A DNA stretch of 64,000 nucleotides from Cryptomeria japonica. Taxonomy: Eukaryota; Streptophyta; Pinopsida; Cupressales; Cupressaceae. Below, one piece after another: positions 21,718-33,617 of this stretch. The stretch is taken from NCBI RefSeq assembly GCF_030272615.1, contig NC_081414.1, positions 816,208,396 through 816,272,395 on the forward strand, given 5' to 3'. The translations under genes were made by a program, and so were the position numbers. Numbering within the stretch: the first letter of the stretch is position 1; every line of letters starts with the position of its first letter. A model generated the notes under the pieces. The model was not told the DNA's origin and made no database searches. It saw only the letters and a program-made list of their open reading frames with translations.

Positions 21718-22440
21718 ATAATGTCATCAATGTCGACTAAGCAAAGCAATTGCATGTTCAAGCAAGGCATGTCATAGAGACATGTATATGGTGCAAAGGC
21801 TCAAGTTTATAAAGATTTGAAGCTTGTTATGGACAAAAATTATTGGTGTTTCATTTTACATGCTATAGCTATGATGGTTGAAATGATTTTAGGCATCCAA
21901 GCCTAGAAAGTATGGAAACTATCAATCTTAATGTGCAAAGAAGTCCTTGATGTTGAAGATATAGCTTCGATAGAGATTATCGGCTCATTATTTATCTTGT
22001 CTAGCATTGGCTCCTTAGCTTCCTTCCTTGCCTTGTTTACTGTTGGTGACTCTTCATGTTGCAACGGCTGTCGGTGAAGGTGATGTGGCTGTCGGTGGAG
22101 GTGATGAGGCTGTCGGTGAAGGTGATGAGGCTGTCCGTGCAGAAGTAACTGTCCATGCCTCTACCTCTCCCTTCGTGTGACTCTTCATTGAAATTCCGAT
22201 ATGTTATATTCGTCATTCTTCCTTGTCACGTCTTCTTCTTCGGCAGCTTTCTTGATCGGCTTCTTCTTCCTTGTGATCGTATCTGTCAGATCAGAAATAT
22301 TGTGTATTTCTTTCTGCATACTGAGTTTCAGATATTTGTAGGCTTTGGTTTGTATTCGAGTTGTATCAGCTGAGTTCATTTTATGATTGATACATAGAGA
22401 ATCGAACTCATATTATTATGATTGATAGTATTCTGAGACT
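21718..22440. other. Intergenic, no gene seen; short 21-bp minisatellite
   Basis: No coding signal. At 22066-22145 a 21-bp unit (GGCTGTCGGTGAAGGTGATGA) is repeated a little over three times. The rest is single-copy-looking repeat debris. Confidence 0.6.
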
Positions 22441-22604
22441 ATCATCAATTGTATTCTTTTCTGAGATATAATAAAGTTAATTTTGAGTGGGCTGGGTTTT
22501 TCACCCTCAGGTGGAGGGTTTTCCCAGGATAAGAGGGCTTGTTCATTTGTGTTTCTTTCTCTATTTTCTGTTCTCAGATTTTCTATATTCTGGTTCAAGT
22601 TTTA
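22441..22604 (+). mobile_element. Relic of a copia LTR 3' end
   Basis: GCTGGGTTTTTCACCC...GGAGGGTTTTCCCAGGATAA resembles the same block in the copia LTR at 21235-21260, in the opposite orientation, and the segment ends TTTTAACA. No clear PBS follows. Confidence 0.4.
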
Positions 22605-24312
22605 ACACTTGATACTTTCTATAGGAAAAAGGAATCAACAATGCAAGGCACTCAACATGAACCAATAAAAATCAAGGACAAGGAGGTACATGGAGTTACC
22701 AAATCAAGAATCTAAACAAAAGCATAAGGAATAATCTAAAGAATAGCATAACCAAGACTCCAAAGTAGATCACAAAGAAGAATTTGGAGAAGACCATGAG
22801 AAAGAATCAGATGCTTGTGAAGGAAACTCAAATTCCTCACCTGCTGCAAAGCTGAAGGAACAATTGGAAGATATTGTGAAGTATGGAATAGGAGCTTGAG
22901 CCTACAAAGGATGTGGTATATCAACATCCACATACCTATGAAAAAAGGAGCAATAGCTATGGGTATACTTGGCATCAAAGAAGAGCAACAATTATTAAGT
23001 ATGGAATCAAAGAACCAACAACTATGGGTATACAAACATTAAAGGAGCAACAACCAGGGATGTACATGGCACCATTAAGGACTACAACCCAATCAATATC
23101 ACAAATTGATGGGTAAATGAATAAGTCTTACTCTTTGGTTTCTTGGCATGCTCTAAAAGAGAAACAAGCTAAGGGGGGTGCCATGTTGTAAACCTATGTT
23201 CAGTTTCTTATGATTTATTTGAAGATTATGGAGGAGGTTATGTGACTCACATTAACCTTAGTTATATTGTGTCAACTAAATAGCTTGCAGTTTAAGTTCA
23301 ATTCCTTCAAATGGATATCTTGTGGGTTAAATTTTTACTCTCCATCAATGTTAATACATTAAAGATTAACTATAGGGGATTCCTATCACTTTGATTCTCC
23401 GAATTGTAACCTTCCAACATGTCATTGTATGGTGTAACCCTGCCTTATGAGTATTCCCTTGAGCATATTGAATACTTGGCTAATCAGAATTCCTTATGTA
23501 TCTCTTGTGTGAGTAAATCAACTATTAACAATATATTTCTGTAATTGTGTGTTTTCTTCATTACAATTGTCCTCTTGTCTATCCACATAAATAATGAGAC
23601 GTTGAGAAGGTGGCTATAGAAAATGAGGTCTAGATATATTTTGTTGTCAGGTAGCTTGCCATGCAGTAGCCATTGTAGCAGGCGTATCAACAGTGCTGAT
23701 AGGACCTACCAAGAAGAACAACACAACACTCCATAGGAGGGATATTATGATCCACATTGTCAATAAATTCTACTATGAAAAACTATGTTGTAAATATTGC
23801 TAACCTTGTTGGTGTATGTGTATTTTTATTAAAAGTGTGAGGTGTCACCCTCTTTCATAGGAGTTACACTTCCCTATGTGGGTATTGAGGTGTTGCTTCA
23901 TTCATTGAGAATTACACTTCTCGGAAGGTGAAAGGTCAGCCTTCTCCTCCTGCATTTTATATAGATACAATCTTCTTTCTTGTATTTGGAGACACTCTTA
24001 ATGAATGGAATAGCCATTAGTTTGCTTCTTTCAAATCTTTTTTGTTCGGAGCAAACAGGTTATTGTGATTAGTCTTAAGGCATTTTTTATCTTGAGTAGA
24101 TTGCTTAGGCAAATCTTACAAACCTTTGATGGGTACCCATTAGCCTTTAACTATCCAAGACTGCAATTATGTGGATGACTAATCGTGAGAGAACATGATT
24201 TTTACACTAATAAAACAAACAATTCTTGATTTGGCAGTTTTGTGTGAATATTGTCAAAGGACCTTAAAACTGCTCTCAAATCACCCCTTTACCTGGATTG
24301 TTTCTAACTGGC
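22605..24312. other. Degraded DNA, probable retroelement debris
   Basis: No gene is supported. Loose repeats with AAGAGCAACAATTATTAAGTATGG-like blocks occur at about 22870-23060. A TATA-like TTTATATAGATA at about 23957 with LTR-like context may be a decayed LTR. Confidence 0.4.
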
Positions 24313-25900
24313 TGTCATGCCCCCACCATGGAAACTTAGACAAACTATTCATAGCAGTATTAATAACTAAACCTGGGCGACGTTCTGCATAAATTAGGGC
24401 TGACCCAAGGCAGTAATATAAGACAGATCATAGCTTTTAGGCAATAAATAAAGAAGGGGCGACTAGAATTAAAAAAAGGATTAAGATAGTAAAGTAGGGC
24501 CTACCTGATCAATGGCTACTTATTTAGGGCCAACTGAATTAGTTATCATTTAACTGTCAATAACACATAAACAGACCAGATAAATATTTATTTATAGCAA
24601 ATGATTGGTTGGCCAACATAGTAGTCAGCAATTAATTTTGAGTAGACACATTGCTTGGTGGAAGTGTAAGGGAGGTGTCTATTCATCATCCTTGAAGGAT
24701 ATTTAAGGAGAAGTTTCAATTGAAGGAAGGAAGGAAAAAAAAATCAACAAAAGGCAGAAAGGAGGATATAGGAGTCCATTCAAAAAGCAGAATTCTGAGT
24801 ATAAACAGCAGATACATAAATATATTAAAAGCAGATTTGGAAAGGGGAGTGTACGCAGAAATTGTGAAGGGGAATGTATGTATGAGCAGATTATTGAATA
24901 AGACCAGAAGATCATAAATATATATAATATGCATGCATCAATCAAGCAGGCAATTGAAGAAGAGAAAGAAGTCAATCAATCAAGAGAGAAATATCTGATT
25001 TCAGAATTAATAAGTGAGAAAGTCAGCAGACTTTGATATTTACAAGGTGCTTGGTATGATGCATAATACATAGAAATACTTATCTTGTTATCATGTCTTC
25101 AATTAAATTATACTTTGGAATGATAAGTAATTAATATAATGTTTCTAATATACATTTTTGTTCTTGCTATTATTTCTTGATACATGCATAATTAATTATC
25201 TTGATAAGGATTCCTATCATTCCTCTAATGCTTTTATCCAACCAACCATCCAATTATAAAGTGAAGAATGAAATACATGATAAGGAGTAAGCAGCACTGA
25301 GTCCCCCATCAAGTACACCAACCCCTAAGTGGGCCCAAGAGACCGAATGACTGGGTGTTCATTCCGTGCTCTTGGTCATGATCGGAAATGGAAAGCTCCC
25401 GGCACCTTATATGATTTTCCAAGTGATTCCACAGTGTGGATTGGTTGTTAGGAAAAATCTTTAATTGAATCCCACATGCACATCATGCACTTCACAATGG
25501 TGATTAGGATTCTCCTTATAATATTATTGATTATATGTTTTCCAATCTTTCATGGATATTAGACGATCCTCATCAATTATATCAGAATAAAAACTAACTT
25601 TGTTGCAGGATCTAAATCAAGATATAAAGTTTGTAATTTTGCATTTATTAAATATACATTTATTAAATATACTTTATTCCATATTTACTTAATTTGTGAT
25701 TCTAGGGCAAAATATGGGAATATTGAATATCCCAAAAGGGCACATTACACTAGCTGCATCTTTCAGGCCTAAATTGACTTAATGTTTTTCTCTTTCTTTT
25801 TAGATGTGATAATGAACAAAGAGAAACTGGTAAACCTGTTCTGATCTGTTTTGGACCTATTGGAAATTTTGTTTGTTGATAGGATCAAATGGAGTATTAT
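24313..25900 (+). other. Possible degraded LTR and AT-rich sequence, no gene
   Basis: TGTCATGCCCCCACCATGG at 24313 looks like an LTR start, and a GC-richer block lies at 25290-25430. I found no matching end with the flanking CTGGC, so an element cannot be delimited. Confidence 0.25.
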
Positions 25901-27253
25901 TACCATTATTTGATTCTGCTGACCAGAGGAAACTAGAATGTCCATAAGGAAGTTGACGATTGAGATACATTACCTTTGCGAGTGAACGAACAGATTAGCC
26001 AAGAGTGTTAAGAATCTTGCTGGATAAGTCACTTCTAAATTGGCCACCATCATGTTAAAACTGATGAATGCCATTAAATAGTTTTAATGGTAGTTTGGCA
26101 ATGCTGTACCAACAGTTTCATAGGGTTTCTGAAGTATTTAATTTGATAATATCATAAAATCGATCTTGGGCTATGGCTTTGAGTTTAATTGTTCTTGGTA
26201 CACGAAAACTGTCTATAGCAGCCACTTTGTTTAAAATGCACATGAGATACTTTGATAGCCAAAAAACCTCATGCTGCAACAAGTTGATGTAATTCTTCAT
26301 GACAGAATCCACAGAAAAGTTAGAAAGATATCAGCCAGAATTTGACAGAAATGACATTTACGCATCTGGCAAGGAAGCAATCTCAATATTACAGAAACCC
26401 GGTATTACATTTAGAAGGTATACTCTTGGGTAGTTCATTAACAGATATCTTCGGAGCTGTAAGCAAAACCAAAAGTGTTGATTCAACTTGCACATTGGCT
26501 TATTGCTTTGCTCTGTTTCCAATTTTTCCTGTTTTTACTTCATCGGGTGGAATAAAAAAATCCACAGATACATGGCTTACCTGTAATTTTCCCTTTGGCT
26601 CTCTTCATCCTGATGATGGATCACAGAGTGTGATCCGAAATGTTGATGCAGAAATATTGAACACAATTGAATCCAGAAACAGCATCCCCTTGATATTATA
26701 GATTGTGCAATTATCTTATCACTGATTTCAAGTACTATTAAAAACAAAGGTACTGATCTATTACACAACCTCAGTATTACAGAAACCCAGTCTCTACATT
26801 TAGAAGGTAAAAGAAAACCATCCAAAAGAATCTCAGAGGGTAAGCTCTTGGACAGAATACTTTGGAGCTGTTGAGTAAGACTAGTAAATTGTGATTCACC
26901 TTGCATATCACCCTATGTCTTGGCCCTGTTTCCCATTTTTCCTTTTTTTGCGCCATCTGGTGGGATATGGTAATCCATATAGATATGATCTACCTGTAGT
27001 ATTGTTAAAAACAATTGTACATGTTCAAGAATCCCATTCATGCTCTCTCATTCCTGTCTCATTGACATATTTTGCTCATCCATGGACATGAAGACAGCTT
27101 CATTTTCAATAATAATTATAACACATAATTCTTCGATGGTGCTCCCAGATGTTGATTGAAAAAGTTTCCCATTAATATATCTAAGAAAAGTACTCCAATA
27201 ACTACCGTCAAGCTTATGAGATTTTACAAATAGTTGAATTTGTTCCTCCAGTG
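25901..27253 (-). pseudogene. Fragments of a possible host gene, with duplicated terminal exon
   Basis: On the minus strand, protein-like pieces appear: the reading frame 27253 to about 27085 (continuing across the solo LTR from 36626 and above), and two related blocks at about 26995-26800 and 26555-26380. Both blocks follow an ACAG acceptor and encode IPPDxxKxGKxGNRAK and then stop at the same codon, so they look like two diverged copies of one terminal exon plus 3' UTR. A further stretch at 26216-26118 (RVPRTIKLKAIAQDRFYD) also looks coding. I do not recognise the protein. Splice sites are incomplete and stops occur elsewhere, so this is probably a pseudogene. Weak evidence overall. Confidence 0.3.
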
Positions 27254-27715
27254 TGTTGTGACGTATTCACACATCGCCCCATTGCAAATGGGGACCCCTA
27301 CTTTTTTCGCTTTGTGGGGTTTTGCTTTCTAGGTTTTAGAGTTTTGTCTGTCAGCCATTGCTTTTCGAGTGTCACCAGGGGGATCACTAGGATGGCAGGC
27401 TCTGCTTGAGCCAAGGTGAGTCCATGGGGCCCCAAAATTAGGGTTTCTTTGAGAGTCTTCCTTAGGGCCTGGTTTTGCTCTTGTTGCTAATTGTGTCTTG
27501 CTTGGTGAGTGAGTATCATCCTTGAAGGTCTGAGTTAGGTCGAGTTGGTGAGTGATGAAGTCTGGAATGTCATCCTGATCTTCAAATGCCCTGAAATTTG
27601 TCCAAGTCTAGAATGTCCTGATCCTGAAATTTGACTAAGTCTGGAAAACTGAAGAATCCTCCAAAAACTAGATTTTGCAATATAACTCCTGGAGGTCCGA
27701 AACCACTCTCAAACA

Positions 27716-27794
27716 TCCTGACAGTATATATGGAATATAACTTAAAGTATAAGAAAGAAGAAAGATAAATGTTATATTCCATAAATGATCCTGA
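27716..27794. repeat. Conserved long palindrome in the giant LTR
   Basis: GGAATATAAC... and ...GTTATATTCC arms flanked by TCCTGAC / GATCCTGA. Counterparts are at 33214-33290 and about 43312-43430. Confidence 0.75.
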
Positions 27795-27799
27795 TGGAG

Positions 27800-28905
27800 A
27801 GTCCAAAATGTCAAATTTCACTCCGGCCCCTTCCAAAGGGTCCAAAGCGAATTTCGCTCCTGACCCTTCCAAAGGGTCCAAAGCGAAATTCTTGAAAACA
27901 CTAATTTCTCCCTTGGCCAAAGTCAGGATCAAGATGGAGATGCATGAGGAAGTATCTATGTTTGCCTCCCAAGGAAGATTAGAGTTTGAAAAATCAAGAA
28001 TCAAGGTCAAAACATGATTTTCGCTCCTGACCCTTCCAGAGGGTCCAGAGCGAAAATCCTTATAACCCTTGTTTTTTTTCCTTATTTTGGCTAGGCGTTG
28101 GCTTGATGGAGGTTGAATGGGTATGTTTTTGCCTTGAGAGGGAGTTAGAAGCTTTGAAGAATCAAGATTTTAGCTCAAAAGGAGAATTTCACTCCTAACC
28201 CTTCCAAAGGGTCCAGAGCGAAATTCCCTATAAACTTCATTTGCTCCCTTGTTTTAGCTTGAAACCTTGCTCCTTAGATGGAAAACAATCTATATTTGCC
28301 TCCAGGAGAAAATTGAAGTTTGAAAAATGAACAATCAAGCCCAAATGGTGATTTTCGCTCTTGACCCTTCCAAAGGGTCCAGAGCGAAAATCAACCTAAG
28401 ACTCATTTTTTGCCTTATTTGACCAAATTTTGATTTGTAAGGCATCTTGAAGGGAAGAATGGACATGTTTGGACGTTGGAAATGTTTGAAAGCTTTGAAA
28501 AAATGAAGGATTCTAGCCAAGAACGTGAATTTTGCTCCTGACCCTTCCAAAGGGTCCAGAGCGAAATTCCTTGCAAGCCTATTTTTTGACCTTGCTTAGA
28601 CCACAAACCTTGTTTCTTGGGTGAAGAATGATGTTTTGTTACCTTCCAGAGAAGATTGGAGCTGAAAAGATGAAGGATCAAGTCAAGAATGAGATTTTCG
28701 CTCCTGACCCTTCCAAAGGGTCCAAAGCAAAAATCCTCCTAGACCTCATTTCTTTCCTTATGTGGCCAAATTTTGATGTCCAAGGTATGTTGAAAGAGAG
28801 AATGGGCATATTGAAACCCTTAAGGACGTTTGAAAAAGTTGAGGAATGAGTGTTTTAGCCAAGGAAAGAAATTTCGCTCCTGACCCTTCCAAAGGGTCCA
28901 AAGCA
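27800..28905 (+). repeat. Hairpin array, first half, outer solo LTR
   Basis: Eight copies of TTCGCTCCTGACCCTT-CCA-AAGGGTCCAGAGCGAA-type hairpins, mostly 165-179 bp apart. The arms match at about 13 of 16 positions. Continues at 33618 after the nested insertion. Confidence 0.88.
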
Positions 28906-29875
28906 AAATTCCTTACAAGCCTATATTTTTTACCTTGCTTGAGCTTAAAACCTTGTTCCTAGGGCGAAGAGAGATGAGATTTTACCTTGCAATGAAGATT
29001 GGGTTTTGTTGACGTGTATTTTGTACACCATCATACACAGAATAAAATACCAATAGGCATCTTATCCTCTCTTGAGAAAATAGTCTCTAACTGCTGAAGA
29101 TTCGCGTAAAGGATCAGTTAGGTAGACTCCAAGGTTCTTTGATGTAGGGTCTCTACGTGTGGACAAGCTCCAGTGGTATGATGTGATTTGCTGGGATCAC
29201 AAGGGGACTTACATGTGATGATTGAACTTCCGATCTGCTTTGCTGGACACAGGCTCTTACTAACTTGGATTTGAAAAAAAAAAAATGGAAAAAAGATAAG
29301 GGCGAAGAGAGGATCTAATCCTAATACTAAGAATGTAGGAGCAATGACTTGATTTTTGATGAAACTCTAACTAGATCTTGTTTTGACATCAATGGAACAT
29401 CTACACAAGACTAGTGCGATCTTCTAAGGGAAGCTTTATGATGTTCAAATCATCACCGCAGGCATAGATACCATCCAAGTTGATGCATATCAATGAAGAG
29501 GCAACAAATTGAAATTGAGCTTAAGCTGAACGATTCCAGTTGACTACACAAGGCAAGTCTGCAATCAACAAACTGCTAGTAGTATGGATATACGAATTCC
29601 ACCATCAATCAATCACATTTCCTCCATTCATCTAATCATCTACCATCTAAGATTGAAGACTCAACAAGAAACCATGCAAATTGCAAGAAAACGACATATT
29701 TCACCATTACTTCAATGAAAATGGAGTTTGTTTACAATCAATGGCAACAATTTCTTGCCTTATCCTCCTATTCTACTCTAATTACTATTCTATCAACTAT
29801 ATTCTAACTCTTCCAACTATTTACATGCTATCTCTAACTTATTGCTAATTAGCCTTTACAAATGAAATGCCTGGG

Positions 29876-29884
29876 CTTATATAG
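29876..29884 (-). promoter_or_regulatory. TATA box of solo LTR B
   Basis: Minus-strand CTATATAAG in GGGCACTATATAAGCCC; the telobox palindrome is about 65 bases upstream. Confidence 0.6.
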
Positions 29885-29947
29885 TGCCCACAATACAATT
29901 TGATGGCTTAGATCAATTCAAGATCAATGGCCAAGATTCAACAATGA

Positions 29948-29965
29948 AAACCCTAATTAGGGTTT
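29948..29965 (-). promoter_or_regulatory. Telobox palindrome of solo LTR B
   Basis: AAACCCTAATTAGGGTTT, two inverted telobox cores (AAACCCTA). The same 18 bases occur at 35660 and 53874, always upstream of a TATA box. Confidence 0.7.
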
Positions 29966-30227
29966 GTTACAACCATTACATAACATTTAATGCTTGACCA
30001 ATGATAAAATTGTATTGCTTGGACACATGTCCCTTCTAGAAAAATCGACCAATGGATAGCCGGGGTAGGTACATCGGAGTTTGTGCCACCTTCCATGAGT
30101 TAAGTACATTGAATCTGGACATGCTGAGATGGACCTCACTGATTGGAGAAATGATGACTAGGACGCCACCTCATCTGACACTTGTAGCTTGCTAGATATT
30201 CAATTTGATGTCGTTGAGAGGCTATCT

Positions 30228-30464
30228 TTAATTAACTCTTGTCCTAACTCCTTTTGTCCTTGATTTGCAAGATGATGATGTACCTCGCCTTGGAATACTG
30301 GATTGGAAGAGGTTGCCCTTGATGACGTTAGTCCAAAGAAGGTCGTCCTTGTCCTTGCTTGATTGTCCCGGCGAAGACCGTCCTTGATCCGGCTTGATTT
30401 TCCTTGATGAGATCTCCATTTGATGCCTACACAACATTTCAAAATTAGAAACATGATTTTGCAA
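30228..30464 (-). pseudogene. Short ORF remnant in solo LTR B
   Basis: The frame starts at the position equivalent to the longer ORF of copy A but soon encodes a Ser/Thr/Arg-rich, low-complexity product similar to the 30-bp repeat product at 35170-35373. It lacks the rest of the copy A protein. Probably an internally deleted derivative. Confidence 0.45.
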
Positions 30465-31220
30465 TGAATAGCATAGATTAAATTAATTTTAGGAAACTTC
30501 ATGATTAGTCCTTTATTAATCATTTCCTAAAAACGACTATTGAGCTATGAATTCAAAATTTCAAAATTTCAAAATCTAAGCTATGACGATCAAAAACTAA
30601 AACAATAAAACAAATATCGCCATACCTCAGTAGAGAGCTAACTCTAAAAATAAAGGAATTCGCCTAGGCAAAATTTGAAATAAGATGGTCTTCAACGTGA
30701 TCTCCCTTCAAAATAGCAATTTCGCCACCTTCAAGTTTTTGACGTGATCTTCAAGCCTTTGACAAGTTCGCACCAATAGAATTTTCAAGTTCGCACCCCT
30801 TTTGAATATAATTCGCACCTCTTTGTCTTCCTTAAATCGCACTTGAGATGATAAAATAACAATATGAAAATAATGATCTTCACCACCCTCCTTTATAAGG
30901 GCTTACCTCTCATCATTATTTAGGCCGACCTTTGTAAAAATAAAGCAATTATAAACGATTTTTTAATAAATAAGAAAGGCCGACCTTCATAAAACAATAA
31001 AATACCAAGCGCTCAACTTGTTTTATAATTAATTAACTTTATGCCTTCATAATTAATTTTTTCGATTTTTAATAGGCAAAATTAATTAATAAATGTTATG
31101 GGTTATTTTTAAATGCCACTTAATTAAATTTTCAAAACCTATCAAATTTAGCATTTAAAATTAAATTAAAAAAACTTGTTTGAACGCCAAATTTTGAAGA
31201 TGAAAGATACGTACCTCATC

Positions 31221-33190
31221 GCCCTGGTCCCTGACTGAGGGACAGGAGCGATCCATTACTTTGGTCATGATTCGTGCAATTTTGACGTCCAAAGTATTTA
31301 TTTCCACGTTGAATTAGACATTTTCGCTAGGTCCTTCAAACTAGATCGACTTGCATGTGTGCATGAGTGCCTTTGGATGTATTATCGCCCTGGTCCCTTG
31401 GAGAGGGACAGGAGCGATCCTTGTCTTCTAGCTTGAAATTCATCGTTTTTTATTCTAACTCTTCGTTCCTTGCCTTCCAAATGGCGTTTTAGACCTTGTG
31501 CAATTTGTTTTGCTATGATCTTTGAAGGATAACATGTGTCTTGGCAAATATCGCCCTGGTCCCTTGGAGACGGACAGGAGCGATCCTCATAATTTCTCCT
31601 TGACCTGGCATCTTTAATCTCTAATCTTCATTGTAGGGCGAATAATAACATTGTTTGTTCATTCCATGCTTGTCCCACTTGATTTTTTTTTACAAGGCAT
31701 TTAGACTTTAGAAAGATTATCGCCCTTGTCCCTTGGAGAGGGACAGGAGCGATCTGGAAGCTCTAGCCAAAATGTGTGATCTTTCAACTTTGATTCTTCG
31801 TTCATTGCCTTTTGAAGGACGTCCTTGATCTCACGTGCACTTGCCTTGACATGCATTTAAAGGATCATGAGTGTTTTAATGAAATCGCCTTGGTCCTTGT
31901 CCAAAGGACAGGAGCGATATGAGTTCCTTGCACAAATTGGTAACACTTTGACGTTCAAAACTCTTGCATATCATCTTCAAATGACACCTTATACCTTGTG
32001 TGACCCCGAAAAACCCTGACTTGGCATGAACTTGAAGGAAAATGAAGGATCCCATACAAATCGCCCTGGTCCCTTGGAGAGGGACAGGAGCGATATAGCT
32101 TCTGTGTTCAATTTAAGGATCTTTTAACGTTTGAAGTCTTTGTATATCACCTTCTAATCATGCCTTGGACCTCATACGACCTTGCAAAACCTTGACCTTA
32201 CGTGATTTTTGAGGGATTTGGCTAATATAATAAACATCGCTCTGGTCCCTTGGAGAGGGACAGGAGCGAACTTCAAGTCTTTGGGTTCATGCTTGCGTTC
32301 TCCAACTTGCAATTGTCCTCATCGTGTAAAACGTAGTCTTTTTGATCCCCTTGGTCGCTTGACACTTGCTTAACTTTTGAAATCTATGCCTTTATGGAAA
32401 TATCGCTCTGGTCCCTTCCTGAGGGACAGGAGCGAATTAGATGTCTTGGTGCAAATCCTTCATCTTTGGCAATTTTTGATGCTTTGCGCTTGATGGAGAT
32501 GTCTTAAAATGTCCTCACCACCTTGTTCTTCGTCTTGGAGTGCCTTGAATTTGGAGGAACGACAATATAACCATTATATCGCCCTGGTCCCTTGGAGAGG
32601 GACAGGAGCGATCCTGCTCTTGTGGGCTTCATTTTACTTTATCACCTTCAAAATTTATCTTCAATGGTCTCGCCATACTTCATTTCATTCATTCATGCCT
32701 TGAGATCGGTTGTAACTTGGCAAGAAAATCATCTATAACAAAAATCGCTCTGGTCCCTTCCTGAGGGACAGGAGCGAACTTAAGCATTTTGGTCCTTTGA
32801 TGGCATTTGGTAATCTTCAATTTATCTTCAATGAGTTCATTTCACCTCCTTCCTTGCCTTCAAACATAAACTTGACTTGATCTTTGCCCAGATCGTACCT
32901 TATGAAGAATTTAGCTCTGGTCCTTCAGTGAGGGACAGGAGCGAATTTGACCCTCTAGGCAAAAACTTCATCATTTCATTGTTTTTGATCAAGTCTGGAT
33001 GCTCTATCATGCTCATTTCGTCCTTCACCATGCCTTTGATGTCTCAATTCGTCCAAACACGGTCAGGAATGGCTCAACTAAGCATTTTCGCTCTGGACCC
33101 TTGGTGAGGGACACGAGCGATTCGCCTTGGTCCCTTGGAGAGGGACAGGAGCGCTTTTCGCTCTGGACCCTTGGAGAAGGACACGAGCGA
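31221..33190 (-). repeat. Hairpin array of solo LTR B
   Basis: Fourteen hairpins of the CGCCCTGGTCCCT/AGGGACAGGAGCG type. Pitch is 163-177 bp, with three in quick succession at about 33090-33190. Confidence 0.87.
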
Positions 33191-33617
33191 AATTTGACTT
33201 TTCGAACTCTCTATCAGGATAAATTTTATGGAATATAACATTTAAGTATAAGAATACTTTAAGTTATATTCCATATATACTTTCAGGATGTTTGAGAGTG
33301 GCTTCAGACCTCCAGGAGTTATATTGCAAAATCTAGTTTTTGGAGGTTTTTTTAGTTTCCAGACTTAGTCAAATTCAGGATCAGGACATTCCAGACTTAG
33401 CCAAATTTTAGGATCAGGACCTTACTCAAGCCGGACTTACTTATCCATGTGATCCCCTGGGCAACGTTCAAAATGCAAAGGCTAGCTAACAAAACCCTAA
33501 AAAACCTAAAGAACAAACCCTAAAAAGCAAAAAACATGGGTCCCCATTTGCAATGGGGCGATGTGTGAAAACGTCACAACAGGTTTGAAAGAATGATGAT
33601 TTTGGTCTAAAAAGTGA

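Larger units (their letters stand above)
29007..33581 (-). mobile_element. Giant solo LTR (inner copy B), nested in the outer solo LTR
   Basis: 4575 bp, minus orientation: starts TGTTGTGACG at 33581 and ends CACGTCAACA at 29007, flanked by GGTTT at 29002-29006 and 33582-33586. It is related to copy A (same hairpin type, same AT-rich block and same ORF start). In order on the minus strand: palindrome (33290-33214), hairpin array (33190-31221), ORF remnant (30464-30228), telobox palindrome (29965-29948), TATA box (29884-29876) and about 870 bp of R-U5. No pol, PBS or PPT is present. Confidence 0.92.

Noticed and set aside
24703-24975. Hydrophobic minus-strand ORF, possible membrane protein
   Set aside because: Composition follows from an A/G-rich plus strand; two frames give similar hydrophobic strings.
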